Source: Rhodospirillum sp. (lineage in GTDB: Bacteria > Pseudomonadota > Alphaproteobacteria > Dongiales > Dongiaceae). From it: a stretch of DNA of 64,000 nucleotides. The notes beneath the pieces were generated by a model that saw nothing but the letters and a program-made list of their open reading frames with translations, was not told where the DNA came from and did no database searches. Location of the stretch: NCBI GenBank assembly GCA_013822765.1, contig PNKY01000009.1, positions 156,300 to 220,299 of the forward strand. Reading direction: 5' to 3'. Below are positions 43,542 to 52,078 of the stretch, piece by piece. Positions within the stretch are counted from its first letter, which is position 1; each line of letters begins with the position of its first letter. Position numbers and translations under genes: made by a program.

Positions 43542-44927
43542 TCAGTCCGCGAGCTGCGCCTTGAAGCCCGGATCGAAATAGCGCTCGGGGTCGACGCGCT
43601 GGACCCAGAAGATGATCGGGATGCGCCGCTCGCCCTCGCCGGCGCGCACTGGGTTGACGAACTCCCACACGATGTCGCCGTTCGGCGCGACCTCGATCAC
43701 GCGGCCGGCCATCGATTCGACGATCAGCGTGTTTCCGTTGGCAAGGCGGGTCTGGCTGGAGCGCGAAAGGCTCTCAAGCGGCTCGCCGTCGCGGCCGGCA
43801 TAGCGCCACACGATGCGCGCAGTGGCGGGATCGAGCTCGAGCACGCGCGAGTGGCCGTGGCCGGCGTCGTTGCCTTCGTTGTCGAACAGCAGCAGGGTGC
43901 CGGCGGGCAGGATCTGGGCATCGTGCTGGCGCACCCAGGGGCCGCTCTGCGCCCATACCACCGACCGGCTCGCCGGGTCCATCAGCGCGACCGAGCTGAT
44001 CTCCCGGAACGAGATCAGCGCCTGCCCCGCGCGGCTGTTCGGAATGCCGGCCACAGGTCCCTTCAGGATGTCGACCGAGTTGGCGTGCAAGTAGTCGCCG
44101 TTGAGGTAGGACTCATTGGACGCGAAGTAGAGGCGCCGCCCGTACGGCGAGGCCGCGAACACGTCCATGAGCGGAACCGATGCAAGCTCCTGGCCGTCGG
44201 GCGAGAGGGTCACCAGGAAATCGTCGATCCGCGGCTTCGGCAGATGCGCGAAGCCGGGCAGGTCGGTCTCCACCACCTGCTGACTGAGGACGTGGACATT
44301 GCCGGCATCGTCGACCGCGAAATCGTGATGGGCGTGGCCGAGATATTTCCAGATCACCTGCGACTGCGCATTCAGCTTGGCGATGCCATAGCCCCAGGGC
44401 GTATCGCCGATCGCGGTGTAAAGCGCGATCAGGTCGCCGTTCGGCAGCACGTGCGCCTTCTCGATGTGGATGAAGTCGTCGCCACGCGGCTGTTTGACTG
44501 CGGCGCTGTCGTCCCACAACGCGCTGAAGTTGAGGTGCCAGCGGTGCACCACCTTGCCCTGCATGTCCATGAGATAGGCGGACTGCTCATGGGCGGAGCT
44601 GTAGAGCGTCAAGCCATTCTCGGCGCGCGCCGGGTCATAGCGCGTGACGCCGCGCTGCGTGGTGCGGGCGTCGGCCCAGAAATCAGTCATGGTACGGTCG
44701 TTGTAGGCGGTCATGCTCTCATAGAGCGCCGCGCCGCCGGCAAAGGCGCGGCGCAGCGAATCCATCGGGAACAATCCGAAATGCATGATCGCGGCGCCGG
44801 CCACGAACGCCAGGAAGGCAAGGCCCGCCACCGCCAGGATATTGGCCCAGAGCGGCGCCTTGTCGGGGTCTCGCCCGTGAGAGCGCGTGGCGGAACGGGA
44901 TGGATCATAGGAAAAGGTCTTGGACAT
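43542..44927 (-). CDS. Arylsulfotransferase (ASST) family protein
   Basis: 461 residues from the ATG at 44927. An N-terminal membrane helix (about residues 28-52) anchors a periplasmic propeller-like domain with repeated blades: HIEKAHVLPNGDLIALYTA, HHDFAVDDAGNVHVLS, RQHDAQILPAGTLLLFDNEG and SSQTRLANGNTLIVES, ending VWEFVNPV. These are the conserved blocks of the ASST/Arylsulfotran_2 group. Whether it transfers sulfate is uncertain, since many members are uncharacterised. It diverges from the alpha/beta hydrolase gene. Confidence 0.87.
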   Translation of the reverse strand: MSKTFSYDPSRSATRSHGRDPDKAPLWANILAVAGLAFLAFVAGAAIMHFGLFPMDSLRRAFAGGAALYESMTAYNDRTMTDFWADARTTQRGVTRYDPARAENGLTLYSSAHEQSAYLMDMQGKVVHRWHLNFSALWDDSAAVKQPRGDDFIHIEKAHVLPNGDLIALYTAIGDTPWGYGIAKLNAQSQVIWKYLGHAHHDFAVDDAGNVHVLSQQVVETDLPGFAHLPKPRIDDFLVTLSPDGQELASVPLMDVFAASPYGRRLYFASNESYLNGDYLHANSVDILKGPVAGIPNSRAGQALISFREISSVALMDPASRSVVWAQSGPWVRQHDAQILPAGTLLLFDNEGNDAGHGHSRVLELDPATARIVWRYAGRDGEPLESLSRSSQTRLANGNTLIVESMAGRVIEVAPNGDIVWEFVNPVRAGEGERRIPIIFWVQRVDPERYFDPGFKAQLAD

Positions 44928-45082
44928 GAGGGTCGCTCGCAATGAATTGGATTGAAATGGCTTGCCGAACCGGCCGGCTTTCCGCACCGTAAGACCGCGC
45001 GGTCGCCAGCCTCGCCCTGGATGATCAAATGCAACACGACAGAGTTGGTTGCGAGGGTTCCAACCGGCAACGAGACAAGGCC

Positions 45083-45958
45083 ATGCCGCAGCGTGCACAA
45101 CAACCGAACATCGGCGCCATCGCGATCGATACGGACATCACCCTCCGGACGATGGTCTGCCATCCCACGGCGTCGAAGGGGAGCGTGCTCCTGTTGCATG
45201 GCTTTCCCGAGACCATCCTTGCCTGGAAGGACATCGCCATCGCGCTCGCGGACGATTATGACGTCCACGCCTTTGACTGGCCGGGCTTCGGGCTTTCATC
45301 GCGCCCGGCGGTCGATCGTTTCTCCTATGCGCCCCGGGACTATGCACGCGTCCTGAAAGACTATGTCGATCGCGCCGGTATCGACCGATCGAAGCTCACC
45401 ATCTACGCGACCGACATCGGCGCCCTGCCGGTCCTCCTGCTGGCGCTGGAGCAGCCCGATATCGCCAAGTCCCTCATCGTCGGCGACTTCGCGCCGTTCA
45501 ATCGACCAACCTATATGTGGGAGAACCTGCAGGCCCTGAAATCGAAACCCGCATCGGACCGGGTGCGGGACTTCATGAACGCCAATCGCGACGAGATTCT
45601 CGCGAATACCTTCTGGCGCGGTCTTCCAGAGGAAGCGCACTACGACGTGTCCCGCGAATTCAGGGACGACATGGCGCGTAGCTGGAGCCATGGCGACCTG
45701 ACGCCGGTGGACGCCTTCTACCACTACTACTCCCACTTCACGCGCGACCAGGAATATTTCGAGTCCAACCTGGCGAAGCTCGCGACCCCGGTGACCGTGG
45801 TCTGGGGCAGTGAGGATTTCTACATCAAGAAGGAAATGGGCATCGAGCTCGCAGACCGGATCCAGGCGCGCCTCAAGCTTCTTCCCGGCATCGGGCACTT
45901 CCCGCATCTCCAGGCGCCAAGCCAAGCGATCGAGGAAATCCGCGCATCATTCCGCTGA
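45083..45958 (+). CDS. Alpha/beta hydrolase with Asp at the nucleophile position (dehalogenase-like)
   Basis: 291 residues: oxyanion motif LLHGFPET (37-44), DWPGFGLSSRP, nucleophile elbow YATDIGALP with D111 in place of the usual Ser, an acid in VVWGSEDFY and the base His in GIGHFPHLQ. Asp nucleophiles are typical of haloalkane/fluoroacetate dehalogenases and epoxide hydrolases, so a C-halogen or epoxide substrate is plausible; the halide-binding Trp next to the nucleophile in DhaA-type enzymes is Ile here. The start at 45083 is chosen because homologues begin nearby and GAGACAAGG precedes it; 45029 is an in-frame alternative. Confidence 0.85.
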   Translation: MPQRAQQPNIGAIAIDTDITLRTMVCHPTASKGSVLLLHGFPETILAWKDIAIALADDYDVHAFDWPGFGLSSRPAVDRFSYAPRDYARVLKDYVDRAGIDRSKLTIYATDIGALPVLLLALEQPDIAKSLIVGDFAPFNRPTYMWENLQALKSKPASDRVRDFMNANRDEILANTFWRGLPEEAHYDVSREFRDDMARSWSHGDLTPVDAFYHYYSHFTRDQEYFESNLAKLATPVTVVWGSEDFYIKKEMGIELADRIQARLKLLPGIGHFPHLQAPSQAIEEIRASFR

Positions 45959-45964
45959 AGGACC

Positions 45965-46669
45965 TCAGCTCAATCCCACCACCGGGATCGCCGCGCCGTG
46001 GATCGCGCGCGCGGCCGGCGAGCAGAGGAACAGCAGCACGTCGGCCAATGCCGCGGGCGCGACCCACTTCGCCGGGTCGGCCTTTGGCATAGCGGCGCGG
46101 TTCTGCGGCGTGTCGATGATGCTGGGCAGCACGCAGTTGACGTTGATGTTGTGGCCGCGCAGCTCCGCCGCCATGGTCTCGGTCAGGCGGATGACGGCGC
46201 TCTTGGACGCGATATAGGCGCCCATCTCCGCCTTGCCGCTGAGCGCGGAATTGGCGCCGATGTTGACGATTTTGCCGCCGCCCGCCTTCACCATGTGCGG
46301 CACGACGGCGTTGCACATGCGCAGGACCGTGCCCGCGTTCAGCTCCATCATGTGGTTCCAGGCTTCGGCGCTGAGTTCATGCGCCTTGTCCCCCATGGCA
46401 AATCCGCCGGCGAGATTACAGAGGGCATCGATGCGCCCGAAGCGCGACAGCGCGGCGTTCACGGCCGTCACGATGGAGGCGGCATCGGACACGTCGACAC
46501 GCTGGCGCAACACGTCGCCAGCGCCGGCCGCCGCCGTCTTCTTCAGCGCATCCTCGTTGAGGTCCAGCAGCACAAGGTTCGCACCCGCCGCGGCAAACGC
46601 CGCCGCCACCGCGTGGCCGAGATTACCGGCGGCGCCGGTGATCATCGCGGTCTGACCTTTGAAACTCAT
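45965..46669 (-). CDS. Short-chain dehydrogenase/reductase
   Basis: 234 residues with TGAAGNLG (11-18) for the cofactor and catalytic S141, Y152 and K156 (GANSALSGKAEMGAYIASKSA). The Asp36 in LLDLNED suggests NAD rather than NADP. The C-terminus is short. Function within the SDR family cannot be specified. It converges on the alpha/beta hydrolase with 6 bases between stops. Confidence 0.88.
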   Translation of the reverse strand: MSFKGQTAMITGAAGNLGHAVAAAFAAAGANLVLLDLNEDALKKTAAAGAGDVLRQRVDVSDAASIVTAVNAALSRFGRIDALCNLAGGFAMGDKAHELSAEAWNHMMELNAGTVLRMCNAVVPHMVKAGGGKIVNIGANSALSGKAEMGAYIASKSAVIRLTETMAAELRGHNINVNCVLPSIIDTPQNRAAMPKADPAKWVAPAALADVLLFLCSPAARAIHGAAIPVVGLS

Positions 46670-46716
46670 GAGCGCCTCCGGCGGACTGCGTGCTCGCGTC
46701 CGTGACGCTTACCACG

Positions 46717-47534
46717 TCAGTCCCGTCGGTCAAGGAGAACGCCGGTCGCGTGGCCGATCCACCACAGGAACAACCCGAACAGAAGCGTGCCGCCAAAGGC
46801 GCTGTATGCGATGCCAGCGGGCCCGACCGTCAGGCACATCGCGGTGGCGAATTGGATCGCCTCTACCTGCTCAGGCGGCATGCTGGCACTCTCTTGCCAC
46901 GTGTCGACCCGCCAATAGGACAGAGCAGGCACGGCTATGAAGGCGATCGGCACGATCACGATCGCTCGCACGCCGATCGCGAGCCAGTGCCTGCGGAACG
47001 CCAGCCAGATCGGCCGATCGCGCGGCGCGAGCCGAAGCGCATGATGCAGGCTGGCAGGACGATGGCCAGGAACACCGCCGCCAGCGAATACAGTACCAGC
47101 AAGAGTCCTACCGTCGCCGCCGTGACGTCGGTCCTGGTCGCAAAGAGGGGATAGAAGGCGGAACGGATCAACGGCCCGCGGACAGTCGCTGTCGCGGGAA
47201 GGAATGGGTCCAGCAGGTGCAGGAGTTCGCGGCACACGCCCAGCGCCACCACGCAAAGCACGCCGGTCAGGACTCCGGCGCGCCACCGCGACCGATCTCC
47301 CGGCTCAGCCGGGGTCGCACCCTCGGCGTAGAGCGCGGCGAGGCAGAGCACCGCGCCCAGCAGCAGGGCAACGCGGATCAGGGATGGCCGGAAACCGGCG
47401 GGAGACGTAAAGGTGACGAAACACTGGCTGTCGACATAGGCCAGAATCGCCGCAAGCAGCGCGAGCAGCAGTACCCGCGCCAGCGGCCCGTATGAATGCT
47501 GATGAGACCCCAAGACCGACATCCCCGCTCGCAT
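46717..47534 (-). pseudogene. Membrane protein gene interrupted by a frameshift
   Basis: Two minus-strand frames each carry half of a plausible membrane protein. The upstream frame from 47534 has four hydrophobic segments (LARVLLLALLAAILAYV, RVALLLGAVLCLAALYA, GVLTGVLCVVALGV, LLLVLYSLAAVFLAIVLP) and then degenerates into Ser/Arg-rich sequence. The other frame is nonsense upstream but from about 47040 reads RDRPIWLAFRRHWLAIGVRAIVIVPIAFIAVPALSYW and ends with two more helices and a normal stop at 46717. One indel near 47010-47060 would join them into about 270 residues. A true pseudogene or an assembly error are both possible. I do not recognise the family. Confidence 0.65.
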
Positions 47535-47598
47535 CGCGCGACAGCAGATCGGCGATGGAACAAACGATAGCCTGGAGAGGGTAGCCCGGAAATTAGAT

Positions 47599-47674
47599 TG
47601 GTGGACCCGAACAGAATCGAACTGTCGACCTCCTCATTGCGAACGAGGCGCTCTCCCAACTGAGCTACGGGCCC
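47599..47674 (-). tRNA. tRNA-Ala, anticodon CGC
   Basis: A complete 76-base cloverleaf on the minus strand. Acceptor stem GGGCCCG pairs with CGGGTCC, including the G3-U70 wobble that identifies alanine tRNA. The D arm is GCTC/GAGC, the anticodon arm is CCTCG-TTCGCAA-TGAGG with anticodon CGC (reads GCG), and the T arm is GACAG/CTGTT with loop TTCGATT. Discriminator A is followed by an encoded CCA at 47599-47601. Confidence 0.95.
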
Positions 47675-47694
47675 ACCCGGTTGGAACGGGCGGG

Positions 47695-47723
47695 AATATG
47701 AGGAGCGAGCCGCCCCCTGTCAA
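47695..47723 (-). promoter_or_regulatory. Promoter of tRNA-Ala
   Basis: On the minus strand a consensus -35 TTGACA (47718-47723) is followed after exactly 17 bases by CATATT (47695-47700) as -10. A G/C-rich discriminator follows, typical of stringently controlled stable-RNA promoters. The expected start is about 14 bases before the tRNA 5' end. Confidence 0.75.
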
Positions 47724-47927
47724 GGATATCCGGGCCGGGTGCGGCGCCGCGGCGGGCGGGAGAAGGCCCGCACTTTCAACCTGTTAGCCGCCAGCGCGGG
47801 TGGCGCCGGGAAACCGGCCGGCTCCCTTGCGTCAAGACCTTGGCGCGGTTAGGTTTTCGCACCATATCCAGGCGGCGGCCGGCGAATCGGCCGGAACGCC
47901 ATCGGACAGCTCGGGGACCCTCGCCAC

Positions 47928-48242
47928 ATGGACGTCATACCTTTCATCTTCTACGTGCTGCATTCATTGGCGCGGCTCTATGTCATCATCATTTTGGTGC
48001 ACGTGATCCTGAGCCTGCTGGTGGCGTTCAATGTGGTGAACACGCGCAACCAGTTCGTGGCGATCGTCTGGACCTTCACCTCGCGCCTGGTCGAGCCGGT
48101 GCTGGCCTACATCCGGCGGTGGCTGCCGTTCCTGCGCAACCTCGGCGGGTTCGACCTGTCGCCCGTCATCCTGCTGATCGTGCTGCACGGGATCGACAAC
48201 TACTTCCTCTATCCGATGAGCGTGCCGGGTTACTTCCAGTAG
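47928..48242 (+). CDS. YggT family membrane protein
   Basis: 104 residues with two hydrophobic regions each of about 30 residues (FYVLHSLARLYVIIILVHVILSLLVAF and VILLIVLHGIDNYFLYPM) and the conserved VEPVLAYIRRWLPFLRNLGGFDLSPVILL. YggT proteins are small inner-membrane proteins tied to osmotic or cation stress; the exact role is unsettled. Its stop overlaps the GTG start of the DUF167 gene (TAGTG). The upstream 253 bases hold the divergent tRNA promoter and no other gene that I can see. Confidence 0.92.
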   Translation: MDVIPFIFYVLHSLARLYVIIILVHVILSLLVAFNVVNTRNQFVAIVWTFTSRLVEPVLAYIRRWLPFLRNLGGFDLSPVILLIVLHGIDNYFLYPMSVPGYFQ

Positions 48243-48562
48243 TGCCGTTCCGGGCCTGCCCGGCCGGGGTGCGGGTTCGCCTGAAGGTGACGCCGAAGGC
48301 GAAACGCAACCAATTTGGCGGGCTGCTGGACGAGCCGGACGGTGGCAAAGCGCTGAAGGTCTCGGTCACGGCGGCGCCCGAATCCGGCAAGGCGAGCGAG
48401 GCTGTGATCGCCTTGCTGGCCCAGGAATGGGGTGTCGCAAAATCGGCCATTTCGGTCGTCTCCGGCGCGACAGACCGCCGGAAGCTGGTGGAGATTCGCG
48501 GCGCGTCGCAGGGATTGCTAGCCAAATTGCAGGGCTGGCTCGCGGCGGAGAAGACCAAGTGA
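48242..48562 (+). CDS. DUF167 (YggU) family protein
   Basis: 106 residues from a GTG sharing its first base with the YggT stop. The domain is complete: [63 protein letters not shown]. The family is small and of unknown function, conserved beside YggT in proteobacteria. It is followed by folD after 7 bases, so the three genes form an operon. Confidence 0.9.
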   Translation: MPFRACPAGVRVRLKVTPKAKRNQFGGLLDEPDGGKALKVSVTAAPESGKASEAVIALLAQEWGVAKSAISVVSGATDRRKLVEIRGASQGLLAKLQGWLAAEKTK

Positions 48563-48569
48563 GGATTTC

Positions 48570-49466
48570 ATGTCCGACCGCACATTGACGGACCCCAAGG
48601 TGATCGACGGCAAGGCCTTCGCCGCCAAGCTGCGCGAGAAGATCGCGCGCCAGGTGAAGCGCTTGCAGTTGCAGCACGGCTTCACGCCGGGCCTCGCGGT
48701 GGTGCTGGTGGGCGAGGATCCCGCCAGCAAGGTCTATGTCCGCAACAAGGGCGAGCAGACCAAGGAATCCGGCATGGCCAGCTTCGAGCATAAGCTGCCG
48801 GCCACCACCACGCAGGCCGAGCTGCTGGCGCTGATCGACCAGCTCAACAAGGACTCGAAGGTCAACGGCATCCTGTGCCAGCTGCCGGTGCCCAAGCAGA
48901 TCGACCCGCAAGCCATCATCAACGCCATCGATCCGGACAAGGATGTCGACGGCTTCCACGTGGTGAATGCCGGCCGGCTCGCGACCGGCGGCCAGGGGCT
49001 GGTGCCTTGCACGCCGTACGGCTGCCTGCTGCTGCTGAAGGACCGGCTCGGCGATCTCGCCGGCAAGCATGCGGTGGTGATCGGCCGCTCCAACATCGTG
49101 GGCAAGCCGATGGCGCAGCTGCTGCTGAACGAGAGCTGCACCGTCACCATCGCGCATTCCAAGACCCGGGACCTGCCGGGCGAAGTGCGCCGCGCCGACA
49201 TCGTGATCGCCGCGGTCGGCCGCCCGGAGATGGTCAAGGGCGACTGGCTCAAGGACGGCGCCGTCGTCATCGACGTCGGCATCAACCGCATCGAGCGCGA
49301 CGGTAAGGGCAAGCTGGTCGGCGATGTCGACTATGCCAGCTGCTATTCGAAAGCCGGCGCGATCACGCCGGTGCCGGGCGGCGTCGGCCCGATGACCATC
49401 GCGCTGCTGCTCAACAACACGCTGATCGCGGCCTGCCGCCAGCACGGAATCAAGCTGCCGGACTAG
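48570..49466 (+). CDS. folD: Bifunctional methylenetetrahydrofolate dehydrogenase / methenyltetrahydrofolate cyclohydrolase
   Basis: 298 residues, full length. The catalytic Lys is in [14 protein letters not shown], the substrate motif [27 protein letters not shown] is intact, and the NADP-binding [16 protein letters not shown] and the terminal [15 protein letters not shown] are present. It interconverts 5,10-methylene-, methenyl- and 10-formyl-tetrahydrofolate in the cytosol. GAGG precedes the ATG. Confidence 0.97.
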   Translation: MSDRTLTDPKVIDGKAFAAKLREKIARQVKRLQLQHGFTPGLAVVLVGEDPASKVYVRNKGEQTKESGMASFEHKLPATTTQAELLALIDQLNKDSKVNGILCQLPVPKQIDPQAIINAIDPDKDVDGFHVVNAGRLATGGQGLVPCTPYGCLLLLKDRLGDLAGKHAVVIGRSNIVGKPMAQLLLNESCTVTIAHSKTRDLPGEVRRADIVIAAVGRPEMVKGDWLKDGAVVIDVGINRIERDGKGKLVGDVDYASCYSKAGAITPVPGGVGPMTIALLLNNTLIAACRQHGIKLPD

Positions 49467-49555
49467 GCCCGCCTCAAACTCGCCGTTTTCGCGCCTCACC
49501 CGAGGCGTAATGTCGTTCGACTCTGCTTGCTGCCGTGGCAGGTGGGGGAGAGGGC

Positions 49556-50089
49556 GTGCGGGGCATTCCAGCGACGTTGCTGCTGTTCGGCATTGCAAGC
49601 GTGATCTCCGGTTGCTCGGGCCCATTCCTTTGGGCCGCGGATTTGCTTCATCCGGCTTCTGTCTCATCGATCGACGTCGTCTGGAGTGCTGATCGCGACC
49701 TTTGCGAGTCGCTGGTCGTGCGGTCGCGCAGAAGCGCGTTCCTTGTCAGCGGCAACACAGACGATCCCAGCTTCAGGCCATCGTCGCGCGGGCACTACAG
49801 GGTCGGGTCGAGTCTCAGTCCCAAGGACCCGTGGCGCGACGGCAATCGGCCCGCCTATTCCATTCAGCGGTTCGTGGTGAAGAAGGGCAACAGCTACATG
49901 TATGCCGGCAAGGTCGCGATCCCGGCCGAGGAAGCGCGGCATCTGCCGATACCCGCGGCAGAGCAGGACTATGCCGAGCACGCCGCGATCAATGCCTCGC
50001 GGGAGTCGCTGTTTCGTCTCCATGACGATGGCACGGTTTCGCGGGAGTGCACTTTTGTGCGGCGGCTATGGATCAATTGGGCGCTCTAG
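49556..50089 (+). CDS. Probable lipoprotein of unknown function
   Basis: About 177 residues from the GTG at 49556, which has GGGGGAG upstream. The N-terminus GIPATLLLFGIASVISGC is a lipoprotein signal with lipobox ISGC. The mature chain contains SIDVVWSADRDLCESLVV, HYRVGSSLSPKDPWRDG and KVAIPAEEARHLPIPAAEQDYAEHAAIN; no family is recognised. A GTG at 49535 is an alternative start. The 169 bases after it hold no clear feature. Confidence 0.65.
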   Translation: MRGIPATLLLFGIASVISGCSGPFLWAADLLHPASVSSIDVVWSADRDLCESLVVRSRRSAFLVSGNTDDPSFRPSSRGHYRVGSSLSPKDPWRDGNRPAYSIQRFVVKKGNSYMYAGKVAIPAEEARHLPIPAAEQDYAEHAAINASRESLFRLHDDGTVSRECTFVRRLWINWAL

Positions 50090-50258
50090 TGCGGAGGCGC
50101 GCGGCGCGGGCGGTGGCGACCGCGGCCCTGGTTGCCTCGGCTGGCCGCTGTCATCTAGGGCGCGAGGAGGGCCTCCAGGCGCTACTCCTCCGGTTGTGAT
50201 TGGCTGCGAACTGTCGCAGGCTACGCCCTAAGACGCTCCCCGAGATGAGAGGCGTTCC

Positions 50259-50624
50259 ATGGCAACCGTGCGCTACTTCGTGACAGACGTGGATGAGGCG
50301 GTCGCATTCTACAGCAGGCAGCTCGATTTCACCGTGCAGCAGCAGTTCGGGCCGAATATGGCGATCCTGCGTCAGGGCGACCTGACCCTCTGGCTGGCGG
50401 GTGCGAACGCTTCGGCTTCGCGGCCCATGTCGGATGGGCGCAAGCCGGAGCCGGGCGGTTGGAACCGGTTCGTGCTGGAGGTGGCGGACCTCGCCGCGAC
50501 GGTGACGCGGCTGAAGGCGGCAGGGGTGCGCTTCCGGAACGACATTGTCTCCGGTCCCGGCGGACAGCAGATCCTGGCCGAGGATCCCTTCGGCAACGTG
50601 GTCGAGCTGTTCCAGCCGGCGTAG
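50259..50624 (+). CDS. VOC/glyoxalase family protein
   Basis: 121 residues in two beta-alpha-beta-beta-beta modules: RYFVTDVDEAVAFYSRQLDFTVQQQFGPNMAILRQGDLTLWL, then NRFVLEVADLAATVTRLKAAGVRF and ILAEDPFGNVVELFQPA, where the last Glu is a typical metal ligand. GAGAGG precedes the ATG. Members include glyoxalases, dioxygenases and antibiotic-binding proteins; the substrate cannot be told. Confidence 0.9.
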   Translation: MATVRYFVTDVDEAVAFYSRQLDFTVQQQFGPNMAILRQGDLTLWLAGANASASRPMSDGRKPEPGGWNRFVLEVADLAATVTRLKAAGVRFRNDIVSGPGGQQILAEDPFGNVVELFQPA

Positions 50625-50729
50625 AAGCGGAGACCCGTTGGATTCATTGGGAATTGTGCCGCTTTAACCCTTCCTAAGGGGGCAGCTCGTAGCCTGGGTT
50701 CGGGCAATTCCTGCTGGATGGGCTGATCC

Positions 50730-51185
50730 GTGCTCGAAACCAACCGCAACAAGAAGCAGCGCCGCAAGATCGCGGTCAACCTCGATACCGGCGACGGCGA
50801 CGAGCTGGTCTACATGTTCGTTTTCCCGACCGAGCGCGTGATCGACACGCTGAACGACGATCGCGAGTTCCTGCCGTTCGAGCGGCCGGACGGCACGCTC
50901 ATCATCGTCGCGAAAAAGACCGTCCTTCGCCTGTCGCCGCTGGAGATCGGGCGCCAAGTCGATTCGCGCGACCCGTACGACCTGCTCGGCGTGCCGATGA
51001 CCGCGAGCGATGCCGAGGTGCAGGAGGCCTATCACCGCGCGGTGGGCGCCGTGCATCCGGACCGCGTGCATTCGCTCGGCCTGCCGGCCGACTTCCTGGA
51101 AATGGCCACCCGCAAGGCCGCGCAGCTCAACGACGCCTATCGCAAGATCAAGGCGGTGCGGAAGGCGGAACTAGCGGGCGCGTAA
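50730..51185 (+). CDS. Protein with C-terminal J domain
   Basis: 151 residues, GTG start. Residues 1-80 form an uncharacterised module (KIAVNLDTGDGDELVYMFVFPTERVIDTLNDDREFLPFERPDGTLIIVAKKTVLRLSPL). A J domain follows at about 88-147: DPYDLLGVPMTASDAEVQEAYHRAVGAVHPDRV with the HPD motif that stimulates DnaK. It is therefore a small J-protein that would recruit Hsp70 to whatever the N-terminal part binds. Confidence 0.82.
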   Translation: MLETNRNKKQRRKIAVNLDTGDGDELVYMFVFPTERVIDTLNDDREFLPFERPDGTLIIVAKKTVLRLSPLEIGRQVDSRDPYDLLGVPMTASDAEVQEAYHRAVGAVHPDRVHSLGLPADFLEMATRKAAQLNDAYRKIKAVRKAELAGA

Positions 51186-51210
51186 GCGCGGCTGTGTCGA
51201 GAGTGGTTAA

Positions 51211-52029
51211 TTGATCGTCGTCACCGACATCTTCGTGTGTAGACGTGCAAGCGAGTCGAAAGATCCATACGCGCTTGTCGAGGAGGCGCACGGATTCCAC
51301 GACAAAATGGTGGGATGGTACTACCAGTCGGAAGAGCTGGCCGAGGAGCTTTTCTGGTCCGTCGCCGTGAACGAATTCGTGGGGCAGATTCACAACGGCG
51401 GTGGTGCGCAATATGTCATGAACCGCCACTGGACCACGCGGGAAGTGTCTGCAGTGCGCACCGGCCTGCGCGCCATGGGCGCCACGGCTCATCTGGACTG
51501 GTTCGAATGGCTGGCCGCTCAGGTCGCTGCCTTGGCCGGCGACATTCCGCGGTTCCTCGAAAGTCCCGGGTTCGGCGACAAGGATGTCCACGACGCGCTG
51601 TGCCACAGGGACCGGGACTTCTACGCGCTGGACCGGCGCGATTCCATCCATCCCATCCACAGCCGTTGGCTACGGTCGCTTTCAAGTCTCAAAGTGCTCG
51701 ACAAAGATGACTTTGACGCGAAAATGCACGAGCTCGTCGAGTCGGTTCCTGACTATCGAGCAAGAGCCGAGGCAAGCCTGTACCGCGGTCATTGGCAGTC
51801 TCAAATGCTGAAATTGTTGTGTTGGAAGACGGGCCAGCGCTTTCACAGCTTTAACGGGCTCCGCGCCGATCTCAAGAACCTTATCGGTTATCGCTCCGTG
51901 ACGCTCACCCGCGGGGCGCATGAGGTTACGGAATATCCCGACCGCTCGGAACTGCGCGATCCCGCCGGAGCATTGATAGCGACGGTCGAGGCGAACGAGG
52001 TCAGGAGCGCGAGCAAGCGCCGGCACTGA
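51211..52029 (+). CDS. DMP19/DUF4375-like protein
   Basis: 272 residues from a TTG start with GAGAG upstream. The middle has FHDKMVGWYYQSEELAEELFWSVAVNEFVGQIHNGGGAQYVMN and MGATAHLDWFEWL, which resemble the DMP19 (DUF4375) domain whose hallmark is an N-E-F/V...GG-x-xQYF/V pattern. DMP19 in Neisseria is a DNA mimic, but most family members are uncharacterised. The C-terminal 90 residues are not recognised. No promoter or neighbouring partner is evident. Confidence 0.7.
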   Translation: MIVVTDIFVCRRASESKDPYALVEEAHGFHDKMVGWYYQSEELAEELFWSVAVNEFVGQIHNGGGAQYVMNRHWTTREVSAVRTGLRAMGATAHLDWFEWLAAQVAALAGDIPRFLESPGFGDKDVHDALCHRDRDFYALDRRDSIHPIHSRWLRSLSSLKVLDKDDFDAKMHELVESVPDYRARAEASLYRGHWQSQMLKLLCWKTGQRFHSFNGLRADLKNLIGYRSVTLTRGAHEVTEYPDRSELRDPAGALIATVEANEVRSASKRRH

Positions 52030-52078
52030 GACAGGCGTGATCCAGCGGGTGGCGTCCGGCGTATAGACAAAGATCACA

